In this document: one piece after another, positions 11,036 to 24,410 of the stretch
Layout: every line of letters begins with the position of its first letter
Numbering within the stretch: position 1 is the first letter of the stretch
Assembly: GCF_033807715.1 (NCBI RefSeq)
Contig: NC_084596.1
Location: forward strand, 36,046,879-36,110,878
From: Cololabis saira
Taxonomy: Eukaryota; Chordata; Actinopteri; Beloniformes; Belonidae
DNA length: 64,000 bases
Reading direction: 5' to 3'
The notes under the pieces: model-generated
Databases searched by the model: none
Told to the model about the DNA's origin: nothing
What the model saw: only the letters and a program-made list of their open reading frames with translations
Translations under genes and position numbers: made by a program

Positions 11036-14000
11036 ACTTTGCAGGCAGCTTAAGAATTTGCTGATGATGCTGTTGTTGTTCTTAAAGAGAAAAAACAATG
11101 TCAAACTTGTCTAACCTTTTTTTCCCTTTATTCCCCTCCTAGATGACTTACTTCAGCAGAATGGTGAAATACATTTCAGCAGTTTTTGTTTGCTTGTATT
11201 GCTTTTGTTTTTTTTTCTAGATGGCTAGCTGTTCATAGTTCAGACAAGGGCTATGTATCACTGCAAAGACGTTACACCAATATCTCATTTTCAGTATCAA
11301 TTACAAGATAAACCCATTACAGAATGTGGTTTGATTGTGGAGTCACGATTTATGCATGTAGGACCAAATTAATGTGTGAATCAAAGGACAACGATGCCTC
11401 TAACTGACACAACTTGCTGACACAACTGCACCATGGAATGATAAAGTCTGCAAGTCTGAGACAAGAATAATATTGAACATGTTTGATTTTGTTGTAATAT
11501 CAAGACATGGGAAAGATTGCTCCACTTTGTTCTGACTGACACCTTACAACTAAAGACTGAGATCAAGGGAGCATGCTCCAACTCCAACACTGTGTTTGTG
11601 TTTTGTCAGCAGCCTAGAAATCCTATGCTAAATTGTTGAGTGAAAGGTTGGTCTAAATAAACAAGGACATTTTCCGAACAGTTTTCTGAAGCCAAGCATT
11701 TCAAAGCAGCATCTTTATTTCTACTACTTCATCCAGCAGTTTTCTAAAGAAAAATCGGCACGTATACTTTCTCAGGAGGCAAACAAGTCTAGTGCTGGCT
11801 GATCCAGCACCAGAAAATGAAAATACGTGCTCTGAAGGTTTGACGTGATAAGCTGAAACTACTCCGAAATATCAATACAGGCCAATATTAATCCGTGTTC
11901 ATGACATTGGTAACATTAGTATTGTGCCAATTACACCACAGTAAGATCAGATTTAGTCAACAAGCACTCACAAGTTGGAAGAAGGTTAGCCTCATTGTTT
12001 AAGGACCTATATCTCCGTACTTTCACACCTGGAGGTGTCCTTGGAGACACCAGATAAGGATGTTGTTGAGGCGGTGATGCTGATGTAGGTGGAGCTGTAT
12101 GAGAAGAGATGGAAGCTTGTTCATGAAAAAGGGTAAAGCTCTCTGCTCTTAAAAATAACCCAGTGCATGGGTAAAGCTCTTTTCAAAACTCTACACTATA
12201 TTACTAGCACATTCTGATTTCACCTAAATCGAAAATACACTATGCGGGATGTGAGCAGCTGAAATATTTGCAGTATACCAAAATGGTGTGATTCTTCTGG
12301 GAAAATGTCTAAATGCAACAAGGAACCGCTCCAGTGGGACCCAATCACATCATCTGTAACAACAACAACGTTGACCACTCGACCTGTGTACACTACTTAC
12401 TGTATTCCACCTTGATTCTCAAAGGAGGAACATTCTTTGTGACATTCTTAAACCTCTTAAATAATTTTGCTGTTTGAATGTTATACCCTGTTCAGAGCAT
12501 GCTCCGCCTCAAACCCTGTATTGGCTGACTCCAGCATCCCACATGTTGGTAGCGGCAAGAAAAGAGAAGCTGAGTTTTGAGAGGACTGAAATCAGGAGCC
12601 ATGGGAAGAAGATGGTGAAAGATGAAATGGTTTTGTGTTATTACAGAAACTGCATATAGTCTCTCTCCTTTTTGGTCTTCCCTATTTTGTCCTGTTTGGG
12701 AGCTCCATCTCATGCATCTTCCTACAGTACCAATGTTTTCACCATCCTTTCTCTTTATGTATCTACACCCTCTGAATTGAACCTTTCCTGCTTTATCACC
12801 TAGGCCTCTAACCCTGGCTTGATCTTAATTCATTCTCATCACTCTAAAAAAGAAAGTTTTTCCATCTGACAACAACTCTGCCATCTCCAGCTCTGCTTCT
12901 CGTCCCTTGGTCAGTGCTACTTTCTCCAAGCCGGAGAGAAGGGCTGCTCTTACGACCCACACGACCACACTCCACACTGCTCTGTACACCTGAGTCCAAA
13001 TATTAAAACTCCTGCAGTAGTTCAGAATGGGGTTATCAGCAGATCAGGGCAAAGTGTAAAAAACACGTGCTGTTTTGCTGTTTTGCCTTCATGATTTGGA
13101 ATACAACACATATAATCCAGAGTGTATTTGTACATGCAAAGCTTCTTCGGCTATAGTTGTACAGCACAGGTTTTGTTTTTTAATATTTTCCTTCAACTGA
13201 GAATTGACATCACAAGTTGCTGATTCACCACCAGTCGCTGGTCAAAAGGGTTCATTTCAGTCAGTCGATACTTGGAATTGAGACTTAAAATGACTTTTCT
13301 ATCATAAAACACTCCAGTTTTGGCACCTATGCTCCGAGCTAATCAATCCTTATGCACTTATTAGAGTTATGTAGTGATAATGGAAGTTATTAAGATAATT
13401 TAGCCTCCCTGCATAGAATCGGAGCCCACAGGTGGGAAGTGGGTGAGGGTTTAAGAGAGGGAGCAGGTTTCAGGGGTGAGAGACATCAGAAGGCTTGTGT
13501 GAGGTAAGCACTTTTGCTCCTGAAAGAGACATAGTACTAGTTGGAGTAACTGGAATAAACCCTGCAGGGGGCTGAACCAAGCATAACATACCTGAACTGG
13601 CTCCCAGGGGTCTCCTCGTGTTTTTGTTAAGTTAAAGTGCTGGCAGGACTAATCCTCTTACACATAAAATGATAAAAGAAAATATAAATAATTGTAATAT
13701 GAATATATTTAATGAATAAAGTCACCATGTAAATGCAGTGATTGATGTTTAAGATGATGGCTGAATTCCTGATTTTCCATCAGTCATTTGAAAATCCATC
13801 ATTTATGCAACATTGATCAAGCAATACCAGTTTGGTTAAAACATGACGCATCAACATTCAAGACATCTTCCTGATGATGCTTTAATGCTGTTTCAACAGG
13901 GTTTGATCTGACAAATGATGAAAAAAAAAAGAATCAGTGAATGATTTTACGGAGAGTTTAATCCAAACTCTGTACATAACTTGCTGCAGAGCAGAGTTCA

Positions 14001-14250
14001 GCCTAAGTTACCATGGTGATCGAAACAGATTTCCAAAAAAGCCACATTCAGGACACTCTCCTGTTGTGAGTTCTGTTAAATTTCACCACTGCTGCAACTC
14101 CTAACCATTGTTCAGGACTGGTTCAAATGTACCTTACTGAGATTTTTTGTATTTATTTCTACTGAGTCACTTGTCCAAATCTGTTCTGGCTGATGTGGTT
14201 TCCTGTTGTTGATTTTGCTGTGAAAGATTTTAGCACTCTCCATCTAATAA
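11036..14250. other. Intergenic, nothing recognised
   Basis: No gene, RNA or element end is supported. ORFs of 61-73 codons near 12.5 kb overlap on opposite strands and match no family I know. Confidence 0.3.
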
Positions 14251-14299
14251 ATATGTAATTTTAATTAATTTATGTCATTTCAATTAAAATAAATGATAA

Positions 14300-15345
14300 C
14301 TTACTGGACAGTGACTAATGAAAATCAGACATTGCTTTTAAATTACAGTTCAATCGAATTACTTAAAAACAAACCCATGAAACTGGCCTGGACACATAAG
14401 TTGGTACCTCATTAAAAGATTTAAATAATATGACCGAAGTAACATGTTAAACTAAACTGTGTCCTACAAAATAAATGACAAATTGATGAAATGCATCATA
14501 AAAATGGTAACCAAAAAGCCCAGAACAACTTCCCATGAGATTTAGGGTGAAGGCCAAGGTCATGGCACATCAGTGTCAGGTCAAACCGTCCATCACTGCT
14601 GAAAGAAAATCATAAAACAGCCAGATTGGGATTTGTCAAAATCCATACTGAAGAACCATAAAGCTTCTGGGTTAATTTGCTTTTGACAAATAAGACAAAA
14701 CTGGAGTTTTATGGCAAGTCACATCAGCTCTATGATCACAGATGTAAAAATTAGACCTTGAAAAACAGGCCTATAGCTGCTGGAAACACAGAGGAGGCTC
14801 GGTTATGTTTTAGGGCTGCTTTGCTGTGTCTGGTACAGGGCGTCTTGAATCTGCGAAGCTTCAATGAAATAACACTATCAAGACATTCTGGAGTTAAATG
14901 TGTTGCTCAGTGTCAGAAAGCTTGGTCTCAGTTGAAGCATCCAACAGGAAAATGACCCAAAACACAACTAAAACCACCCAAGAATGACTAATAATAAAAC
15001 ATTGGACTATTCTGAAGTTTCATTCTATGAGCCCTAATTGGAACTCTGTGGAAAGATCATCCTGAACATCCTTGTCTGAAGAAGAAACCCTTCAAACCTG
15101 AGAAAGCTGGAGCAGTTTGATGAGAGTAACAAAAACCATTTCATTGCTGTAATTGCCTCAAAAGGTTGTGCAACAAAATATTAAGCTGAAATATTTTTTG
15201 TCAAGGCTAGTTTCATTAGATTTTTTATTTCATTTGACTTTTTTCAATGATTCTATTGAACCACAATTCAAAGGCAATGTCTGATTTGCATTAGTCGAAG
15301 TTCACTCAATCAGTATTACAGTAATACTTTTGTCAATTTCAAGTT
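14300..15345 (+). pseudogene. Tc1/mariner-type transposase pseudogene
   Basis: Inverted sequences flank the block: 'gactaatgaaaatcagaca' near 14,312 and its near complement 'tgtctgatttgcattagtc' near 15,278. Inside, + strand fragments read like a decayed mariner/Tc1 transposase: MASHISSMITD, then CFRAALLCLVQGVLN (14,806 on), SRHSGVKCVAQCQKAWSQL, and a 'NWNSVERS'-like end near 15,050. Several stops and frameshifts interrupt it, so it is inactive. Exact ends are uncertain. Confidence 0.65.
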
Positions 15346-17577
15346 ATTTCCATGAACATTGTGGGTTTTTCTTTCTTTAATGGACTGGTACAAACAAGTT
15401 TGTCCATGTGTGTAGTGGAAGTGTCCGTCTCCTTTTCAAACATTTTTGTGCTGTTGGGTCTGTGCTTCTTATGGTTGTCCTTATATACCAAAAACCTTTG
15501 ACTGAGGTCTACTTGAAAATGGATCACTTGAACCTATTAGAAGTCTTAAATGATCCCTAGTCAACCTGATCAGTGAGTCATCAGGAGACAGAGGTGATGG
15601 ATGCAAAAGTGTGAATCCTGGGTTTGTTTCTGTTTGCTGTGTGCCATTCTGTAAGTACACCTTCCCCAAAGCATCTCTCACTTCACTGTCACCATCAAAA
15701 ACTGACATCAAATGTTCCCAAATAACATGAGAGTCAAAAAGCTTCCGAATAATGTTAGACTTTACTCAAACTTTTCCATTATATGTCACAACTAGCAACA
15801 GAGAAGAGACAGCTGACCCCTGTCATCCTTATAGTGGATGTATCTCCAATACCGCTAAAGAGAAATCATGGATTTCCAGAAAGAGTCATCTTTCAAAACA
15901 GACAGAATGAAGTGATGACAGTTCGAGGTAAAACTACTTAGCACGGCCAGAATCGGAATCAGAAGTCTTGTGTGTCTTCGGCAGTAAACTGGCATGCGGC
16001 TGTGTTCATTATGTAGTTTAATCCTGTGGTGTGATTGCACACATGATGGATGTCATGGCCCAGTGATGAAATGGGTTTCCTGAGGTAGTGGTGCTTGTAA
16101 AGAAGTCTAGACGTGCTCGCAGCCACAGCCACATTGCATTTTAACAAATCTCCTTGACAGTGCATAAAGGATGGAGCTGTACATTGTGAGGATGAGACTG
16201 AGGCAAACTTTCATCAACCCAACACTGTAAATTGTAGTGGGATCTAGAGTCCGTAGTGATTATGACTTTCATTGATCTAAGAATAATTCAAAGCTAATTT
16301 GCTTCATCGCGTATATTCTGGGTTCTGCGAATTTGCAAAATGTGGCTAAACAGAATCAGAGTGACATGTTTCTATTATGGAGAGGGGCTTAGCCATTTTT
16401 TACCTTTTCATATGATCTGTCCTCAGGCTTTTGCAGACAAAGACTCCTTCAAAAACTAGGCTTACTAGCACGGACTTCAATGAGTGGGGCTGTGAGGTTC
16501 CACTTACAGTGAATCTTGTTAAAATGAGATGGTTTGGGTATAATAAGACCTGAATATTTGCAACGGGGAGCTTATTTTCCCTTCTTTTCATACATACACA
16601 GGGCTTTAGTGCTACGGAAATGGTTATTTGCATCCATGTTTGAGATAAATGAGAATGCCTGGAAACAGAAAAAATACTCTAAACTAAACATAATTTCTTC
16701 TGAATTATAACTTTGATCATGAGCTGCAAGAAAGACTTTTTCATTTTAACTCGTGGTTACTACATTATTTATGTTTCCACCTATGTCAATTAATTATACA
16801 CCATTAAAAGACAGCTATAAATACTCTTTCATACTGACTTGAAATTTGCAGCCATGCTGCCCTCCTCTGACTCTGCACTGCACTGTTTCACTCACTTCAG
16901 TGAGCATGGTTCATTTAATTTGAATTCCAATTGAAACCTTGACCACATTACCACTTCATCGCGGTGCAGCATTGTTTGCTTTGATGGCAGTGGTTTTCTG
17001 TCAAATATTCATTATGTCATTTTTAATTTAAAAAGGTGACTCGCGTGTTAAATTGCAGACTGTTCTTGACATTGTAATTTATTCTGGAGTATTGATATGA
17101 CACTGTACCACACTCATCCGAGTACAGAGAGAGGACTAGGTATGGTAGACTTAGGTAATAGCCTCTCCCACCCCATCTAATGGGAAAGTAATAACATGAC
17201 TCTCCACCTGCCTTCTGCAGTTCACCGCCTCGGGCTAAGTCAGCAATGCATCGCAAACAGGCCAGAGAAGAGCTGCTGCATTGCTCTCAGTGGGTGGAAA
17301 GGTACATTACTTTCCCATCCCCAGAATGCAGCCCACAGAGATCAGGGCGCTGATGCTGTCTTCTCCTCTGTCACCTTTGTATTCTTTTTTGTGAAAAACT
17401 AAGTGGTTTCACCTCTGCCAGTTTAAAAAAAGCCACAACAGTCTGTACCTCACTGAATATAGAAACTGTAATAGGCCTTTGTAAGCAGACACGTCCTTGT
17501 AAAACTAGCTTTAGATTTCAGTGAGGATGACTTTGGTAGTTCACATTGGTGAATAAAAAAATAAAAAAATAAAGGTC
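15346..17577. other. Intergenic, nothing recognised
   Basis: Only short open frames of 60-80 codons on the minus strand, none resembling a known protein. No element ends identified. Confidence 0.3.
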
Positions 17578-17960
17578 CCTGTTATACAACTCCAATTCGA
17601 ACAAAGTTGGGATGTTGAGCAGCTAAATCCTGCAACAGATGGGACAACAATCCTCTCCTAAAACTCCAATAACTGGTCTCTTTACATCCCAGACAGTTGT
17701 TGAAAGACCAGGGGATGCTTCATGGTAAACGTGATAAAGAAAATACTGAGCTCTACCTTTTCACACTGCAAGTCATTTATCCCTGATACTGTGTAACGAC
17801 TCTAAACACCACTAACTTCCTTTGTCAGTTGTGGATGAAGTTATGTCAACTTTTTATTCCAACTTTTTCATTTGTTTTTCCTTTTAATACACAAAAAAGC
17901 AGAAGGGATGTTGTGAAAAGGCAAAGTAGGGTTGTTGCGTTGAGAGCAACACATCCAAAA
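17578..17960 (+). repeat. Decayed fish non-autonomous DNA element
   Basis: Phrases such as 'tacaactccaattcg aacaaagttgggatgttg', 'acaatcctctcctaaaactc' and 'caagtcatttatccctga' recall a very common fish repeat whose canonical ends read 'tacaaccccaattccaa' and 'aagttggga'. The copy is diverged and I cannot set its superfamily. Confidence 0.45.
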
Positions 17961-18199
17961 AACAATTGCCTGGAGGTCGTATTTAAATAAGACTACAGGG
18001 TTGTTTTCTAGCTACTTGGTGCCTAAATAATATGTTTTGTCACGTAAAGTATTATATAATTAAGTTACTGAGCTATAGTCATCAGAATTACACAGAAAGA
18101 ATGTGTAATGAAACTATAGTTTTTTATTTTCTAATTCAGAGAGCCTCATCCACAGTTGCAATTCAGGTTGCGATTCAGGTGAAAAAAGGTAATAATAAG

Positions 18200-19880
18200 A
18201 TAAGACAGAAACAGTTATAGTCAGCAAAAATGTCAGCAAAAATGAGTGAAAATTATCAAAATTAAATTAAATTAAAAATAAAAATAAAAAAAGTGAAGTT
18301 TCCAATAATAAAGACTCCTGGGGAGGTCGTGCCTGGGACAGAGAATTATGTGAAAAAGCTGAAGCAAGGACTGGACAAAGTTAAACAAACTGGTGTTGTG
18401 AGGCAGATATAGTTTATACACATGCTACAATTATCAGTTGTAGTGGTATCGTTTAATACAGCATATGTATGCAAACTATAGTTATAGGTTTTAGACAAGA
18501 GACAAAATGCTTATAGGCTACTACAGGACTGCACCACTTAGGGAGTTTAATAGCCCGTAGTAAATTATTGACTGTGGCTGCCTGACTGGATCAACTTATA
18601 CCATGGCAGATTGTTGTTGACCACCCCTCTTGACCCATTAACATACCCATCTGATTGATATACTAATAGATTCTAAATGAGTGGATTCATTTGTTGCCAC
18701 AGAGCAGCACACATCAGACAATCTTGCACTAAAGTTCAGCTTTGTGGTGCATGAATTGGGCACTGAAGCCCAATTGTTGCTTGTATAACTGATAATGCAA
18801 GCAACATATTTAAGGCTGTAAAAATGAGGAGGTGGGGTGGAATCACATTCAATGGTTTGCACATATCCTTAACTTGATACTCAGGAATGCAATTCAGTTG
18901 CCCGCATTGCACAACATTATACGACGGGTGAAAACATCAGCGAATGTGTGCACAGAATCACAGTATGCCTCCACGAAGCTGCGTGAAGTGAAACAGCAGA
19001 TGAGATAAACATGCTGCAGCCAAAACAAGATGTTCTAACGTGGTCAAATTCAACACTGGTTAACCCGCAGCTACCAGCGTTAACTCCGGAGTGGGAATAG
19101 GTGGAGTACGAGACTCTGAGGGAGGCCTGCGACATCCTGAAGCCCTTTGAGGAGGTCACTGTGGAGATGTGTTCAGAGAAGTAGCAACTACTTATTAGTA
19201 TGAAGCCTATTATTTGCAAGAACTAGTAGAAGTGTTTGAATAAACCTGCCATGGACTTTCATGCACACAGTTTGATATCTTTTTATGATTTAAGCTCCAA
19301 CAGCTATGGGTTTAAAAGTGACTGTAATGGCACTAGGGCTCAAATAAATGGCAGCTGCCCACACATACAGGGAACAACCTGCAATAACGAGGTGATAAGA
19401 GGACTTGTCAACTGTATGGCAGCAAAATTAGAAAGACTCTCTGGACAGATCAAAAAGGTACATAAAATGGCCCTTTTGGAGCCACAGTACGAAAAAAAAA
19501 ACTCAGTTTTAAATGAACGTTATACAGAGGAGGTTGTATCAGGAGTAGTGCTTGCAGTGACACAAGCAGCAACATCAGCACTGGCTGCATAGTTGGTGTT
19601 GGGCTGATTTAGAGGAGAACAAGGGATTCAAAACCCCTGACACTATGGCAATGCTGGAAATACAAGGGTTTTTGCTCAGAGCAGCTTGTAACCGTACACG
19701 GGACCTTATAAACTAATGGAGGATTTGAGCACCAGTCTATAAAAACTTGTCCACTGTGATGAAGAGGAGGAACTGCATCGTGGCCACTTCTGTGTCCTTT
19801 GAATGTGTTTTTTCTTTATTAAAAACCGATGTAAATTATCGCCAACAGCAGCAGCCGCCTCAAGAATCCAAATCCAAAGT
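18200..19880 (+). pseudogene. hAT transposase pseudogene
   Basis: Fragments in order on the + strand match hAT transposases of the ZBED/Charlie type. At 18,792-18,825 the frame reads TDNASNIFKAVK (the DNASN...KA motif of the catalytic core). Near 19,015 it reads LQPKQDVLTWSNSTLV (compare 'QDVxTRWNSTY'). Near 19,100-19,180 it reads LREACDILKPFEEVTVEMC. Near 19,770-19,850 it reads CIVATSVSFECVFSLLKTD, matching the C-terminal dimerisation motif 'TSxxxERxFS' with a lost Arg. Stops and shifts separate these blocks, so it is inactive. The ends were not found. Confidence 0.7.
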
Positions 19881-20520
19881 GCATTGGTGTTATTATTTGC
19901 AAGTGCTTTGCACCTTTGGCATTTTTGTTCAGTCTGATTTTTTATATAAGCAAACTATAACTATTTCAAATATTTCATACTATATTCTACACGTCACACT
20001 CTACATTTTTGTTGCATTCCTGGCTGTTTTAATATTCGTATTTTATTCTTATATATTTAACTTATGTAACTCTTTCAGATTTAGCATTTTCTTGGTTCTA
20101 TTTGGTTGTTTTTTCTCATTTGAAACATTTTGATTTTGGTTAGATTTTAATTTATTTGCAAATTTGACATTCTTGTTCCATTTGTTGTTATTTATATTTG
20201 GCCGACAGAATTGTAAAAAACAAATGTCAGTTTCCTTTAATGTGCATGTGGACCCTTATGTTGGTAAATCCACAGAAACAGTGTTATTCATTAATTCATT
20301 AATCATTCATTTAATAATTCATACATTTATTCATTATTTATTTATTTATTTCCATAATTGCTTCCTGGGAACAATTCTAAAGTTTTGAGTTTGAATTGAT
20401 ATATAAAATAGGTCATCTTTTTAAGCTGCCACAGTAATCCATGATCTCATTTGTTTTGTTGCTTTTATAACCTCTTATAACAGAGCCGGATGGTAAGACT
20501 TAGTGCTCCTATAAATTACA

Positions 20521-20650
20521 TTGCATTTATATTACATTACATTCAGCAGACGCTTTTATCTCAAGCGACTGCTAAATTACAACAGCGGAATACAATCAAG
20601 TCACAGTTATATAGTAGATCACAAAGCAAGTGCACTTCAATCAGCATCCA
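20521..20650. repeat. Dispersed repeat fragment
   Basis: 'ttacattcagcagacgcttttatctcaagcgac' (20,538 on) is close to a phrase found in many fish short repeats, where 'cagacgcttttatccaaagcgact' is usual. The family is not certain and no ends are visible. Confidence 0.35.
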
Positions 20651-20764
20651 AATAAGTAAGATAATAAGTATAATCAGGGGCTTTGCTAGCAGTTGAGGAC
20701 ATCCGGGGCTTAACCCAGACCATTTTATGAGTTGAGAGATCGTCACCAACTTCTTTTTTTTGTA

Positions 20765-21257
20765 CAAGGTCTCTGATTCTCTGACTCTGGTCTTGGTCTT
20801 GGACCAAAATACATGCTGGATCTGTTAGTTCCTATGAAGCTCCCAGACCCCTGATGTTCATCTGGATCTGGTTTGTTGTGGTTCCAGAACCAGAACCAAG
20901 CAAGGTGAGGCAGCGTTCAGTTATTCTGCTCCTCACCGGTGGAACAAACTTCCTGTAGACCTGAGGTCTGCTCCAACTGTCAGCTCCTTCAAATCAGGCC
21001 TAAAAACATTACTGTTTACTGAAGCGTACTATTAAATTAAATACTTACCTGCTGTACTCTACTGCCCTTATTTTTAACAACTTGTGCTTTTTATTATTTT
21101 ACTTCTTTTCTTATAATCTTATTCTTAATTTTTTCAATCTTATTTGTTATTTACTGTCTAATTATGTCTTGCCGCTTTTAATGTCAATGTAAAGCACTTT
21201 GAATTACCTTGTGTTGAATTGTGCTATATAAATAAATTTGCCTTGCCTTGCCTTGAT
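20765..21257 (+). mobile_element. L2-type LINE 3' end, 5'-truncated
   Basis: The + strand reads CSAPHRWNKLPVDLRSAP then TVSSFKSGLKTLLFTEAYY and a stop at 20,925-21,035. This is the conserved C-terminus of L2-type ORF2. The 3' end 'gtgctatataaataaa' followed by (TTGCC)n at 21,220-21,255 is the usual L2 tail with a short tandem terminus. Confidence 0.8.
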
Positions 21258-24200
21258 TGTATTTTGCCGTCAGAGTCACCAGGTGACTCTGATGAAGGCA
21301 GAAGTAATCGCTGAATCATGTCAGGTATTTAAAAAACCTAAATATTCTTGTCCGACAAAAGAATCAGCAAATTAAATTGTAAACCCATGGACAAAGTTAA
21401 CTTTATCAAATCAACCTAACATACAGATAGACTACATGTTGGTCACATCATTCCAGACCATCTCTCCATCTCTCAATGCAATGAAAAATGTGTTATCAAA
21501 TTTTTCTTTTTGTGTATTGTAATCAGTCTGACAAACAAATAGAAATGCACTCCACTTCTCCTCACCATTCTGCTGGAGCTTCCCTTCTCTCTCCGTCACC
21601 TGCTCCTTTCTCTTCCCCTTGTCTTTGCATCAGTGGCAACGTTCACGTTCTCCTTGCAACAGAATGCTAACATTAGTTTACACAAACTCTGTCTCTCCCT
21701 CACACAAAAACACATAAAAACACGAACCGTACCATATAGACTATTTATCTCCTCTTGCTGGACCATTTAAATAACCCACACTTAAAGAAACACAATCTAA
21801 AACATAAACGTGTGAAACGCCCATCAATTAAGATAAAAGGGTTATATATTTTTATTCTACTCTCGTGTTTTAAAAGCGTGTTTTAAATGTGTCTGCATAC
21901 TGCGGTTGTGAGTCCATAAAAGCATTAACGTCAAAAAGTCAGAGACTGACAGTTAAACTTATGTTCCCTCCCCAATTACCCAAGTTTTACACGAGGTTAG
22001 AGGCAGGAGATTTTGTCTGAAGCTACAAAAATACTGGAAATTATCCAAACTTATCCATCTCATGATTCAGGTTGGGAAGGCAGTAAAAATAATGGAATAT
22101 GAATAAATGATACTATATGACATAAAGAGCCAGAGTGATGTATAAAATCCTAACCAGAAGGCAAACAAGCATTATTTTTGTTTAATTTATAGGTACAGAA
22201 TGACATCGGCCTCTAATTAAACCTGCATCTATCAAAATGCTTTTCAGTATGAAGGCATTAGAGAAGTATTTAAATCAAAATCTCTGCTCTCATTTACCCT
22301 CTCTTAAATTAAAACTATGTAACTGTTATGTGTTTCAATGCAAAATTCTAGTTTTGCTTTTCTTTCTGCTCCTCCATTTGTAGATTATTACCCTCTGCAA
22401 AATTATGAGATCAACAAAGATACAAATAACTACAAGTCACACATAATGCAAACAAGTGACAACATATGCAAGATACATTTCTGTTGGCTATACAACTTCT
22501 TCAAGACCTATTTCCATTTAGTGATTTCATAATGGGTTTTGTTTAAAAACATGGACTTGAAAAAAATATCACCACTTAGGTAATGCTGGAGGCTGTTGTG
22601 TTTACTATTGGTATGTTTGTTTCTTTAAGATAATTTTGGACTCATATTTTGACCTTGAAATGCAGGTTTATATGTCTACATGTATTGTTAAACCTCTTAA
22701 AGTTACATGCGCCAGATATATAAGAACAATATACCGTAATTAAAGAACACCCATCATTTCACATATTTATTGGCCAAATTAAACTGTACTTTTTAGATGT
22801 GATGACTTTGAGAGTGGTTAAAATAAAAAACTACGCTGCTGTAAGTGAATGAATTGAAAGTTTAGTTCTACCTACAACATGAACAGTATGATAGTTTGCA
22901 GTTTTTATTTCTCTGCAAAGAGGAACTTATTTTGAATTGTAGACATTGTTTTGTTTTTTTATCTCTGGAAAATTGACCAACGTGACGAGCATTGTGTCTT
23001 CTAGCATAAGTAATGACATAAGTGTTGTGATATTTTTGTTAACGATATTAACACTTACACCACGTCTTCTTTTGAAACAATTCCCCAAAGTGTAAGTTCG
23101 GGTGGACTTTAATTATGGTATTTTTGCAGCTTCCCGGTGCGTTATGATCTTTAATAAATGTCCCTACCATTTTCGACAATACACCGGTAGTTTCGTCTAT
23201 GCGCGCTCCCGTGGAAGGTCTGGGATGCGTTTCTCAGCAGGCATGCAATTCTCGACATATCACCCCTTTGAGACCTACGTTTATTTGACCGAGAAAAGCT
23301 TAGATGACACCAATTCTAATATCATGATAATGAGGTTTGGTTTCACATTGACATTCAGTATTTGAAACATTGAAGCCCTACAAAATGGTCCAGCGACGCC
23401 TACGAGTAAAACAGAAAGACGTAAATGAGAAGGCAATATATAAGAGTATCAAAGTAATAAATACGATTTAACACGTACACGTACCAACATGACTGATAAA
23501 GAAGTGATGATGGCTAGCCATTGGCTGAGCCAACTGTCAATCAAAAAAATGATTCACATTAGAAAGAAATTATATAAATTCACTTGGCTTGGTACACATC
23601 TTTAAAAAGTGCGGCTGCAACAAAACCTATGAGTGAATTTGGTAAAAAAGACTGAGTTTTAGTCATAAGATATCACATTTTCATTTACAAGGCTATAATT
23701 GTGTCTTTTTCTGTTGCAAAAGTCAAAAAAATAAAGCCACGATTGTAAACGTGATAGCTCTACACAAGGTCTCCCAGTCAGACTGGTTTTCCATAAAAAA
23801 AAGAAGCAAAATGTGTTGAAATTCTGGTAGATAAAACAAAGAAAACATTTTATGGAATGGTACTATATTGTATGTAGTTGTAAATAAAATGGTGTGATTA
23901 CTCTTGCACCTCTTTTGGGATCGATACATTTGCCATCATAATCAAACACAAGAAGTGATCTTTAAAATAGATTTTATTTACCATTTTGTAATTCAACAGT
24001 ATACGATATACAGCTGACAGGACTAAGACATTTCAATGGATTTTGGCCCTAAAGGTTGATGAAGAAGAACAGACATGTTAGATAGACAGATATATTTGAT
24101 AGAAGGTACCAGAAGAACCGTGTTCTCTTTCATCACTTGTGCTTTTTCTCTCCATACCGCCGATGTAACAACAGCAATCACAAAGCAATCTCTTTCAACC

Positions 24201-24261
24201 ATTACACTGAAAGACATCATTTACTTTACTCATGTTATTGTTTCCAACTGAAGTGTGAATT
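21258..24261. other. Intergenic, nothing recognised
   Basis: AT-rich. Small open frames only. AATAAA on the minus strand at 23,973-23,978 is the leftmost candidate poly(A) signal for a minus-strand transcript coming from slc6a9, but nothing ties it to that gene. Confidence 0.3.
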
Positions 24262-24298
24262 TATACACACACACACAAATATATGTGTATATATATAT

Positions 24299-24389
<91 letters not shown>

Positions 24390-24410
24390 CACACACATAT
24401 ATATATATAG
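24262..24410. repeat. (TA)n microsatellite with CA borders
   Basis: About 75 bases of uninterrupted AT alternation from 24,303 are flanked by short (CA)n/(TA)n mixtures on both sides. The length is polymorphism-prone and may be wrong in an assembly. Confidence 0.95.

Noticed and set aside
15481..15711. 76-codon minus-strand frame starting MMSVFDGDSEVRD
   Set aside because: No recognised domain, no splice sites or repeats supporting it. Too short to claim.
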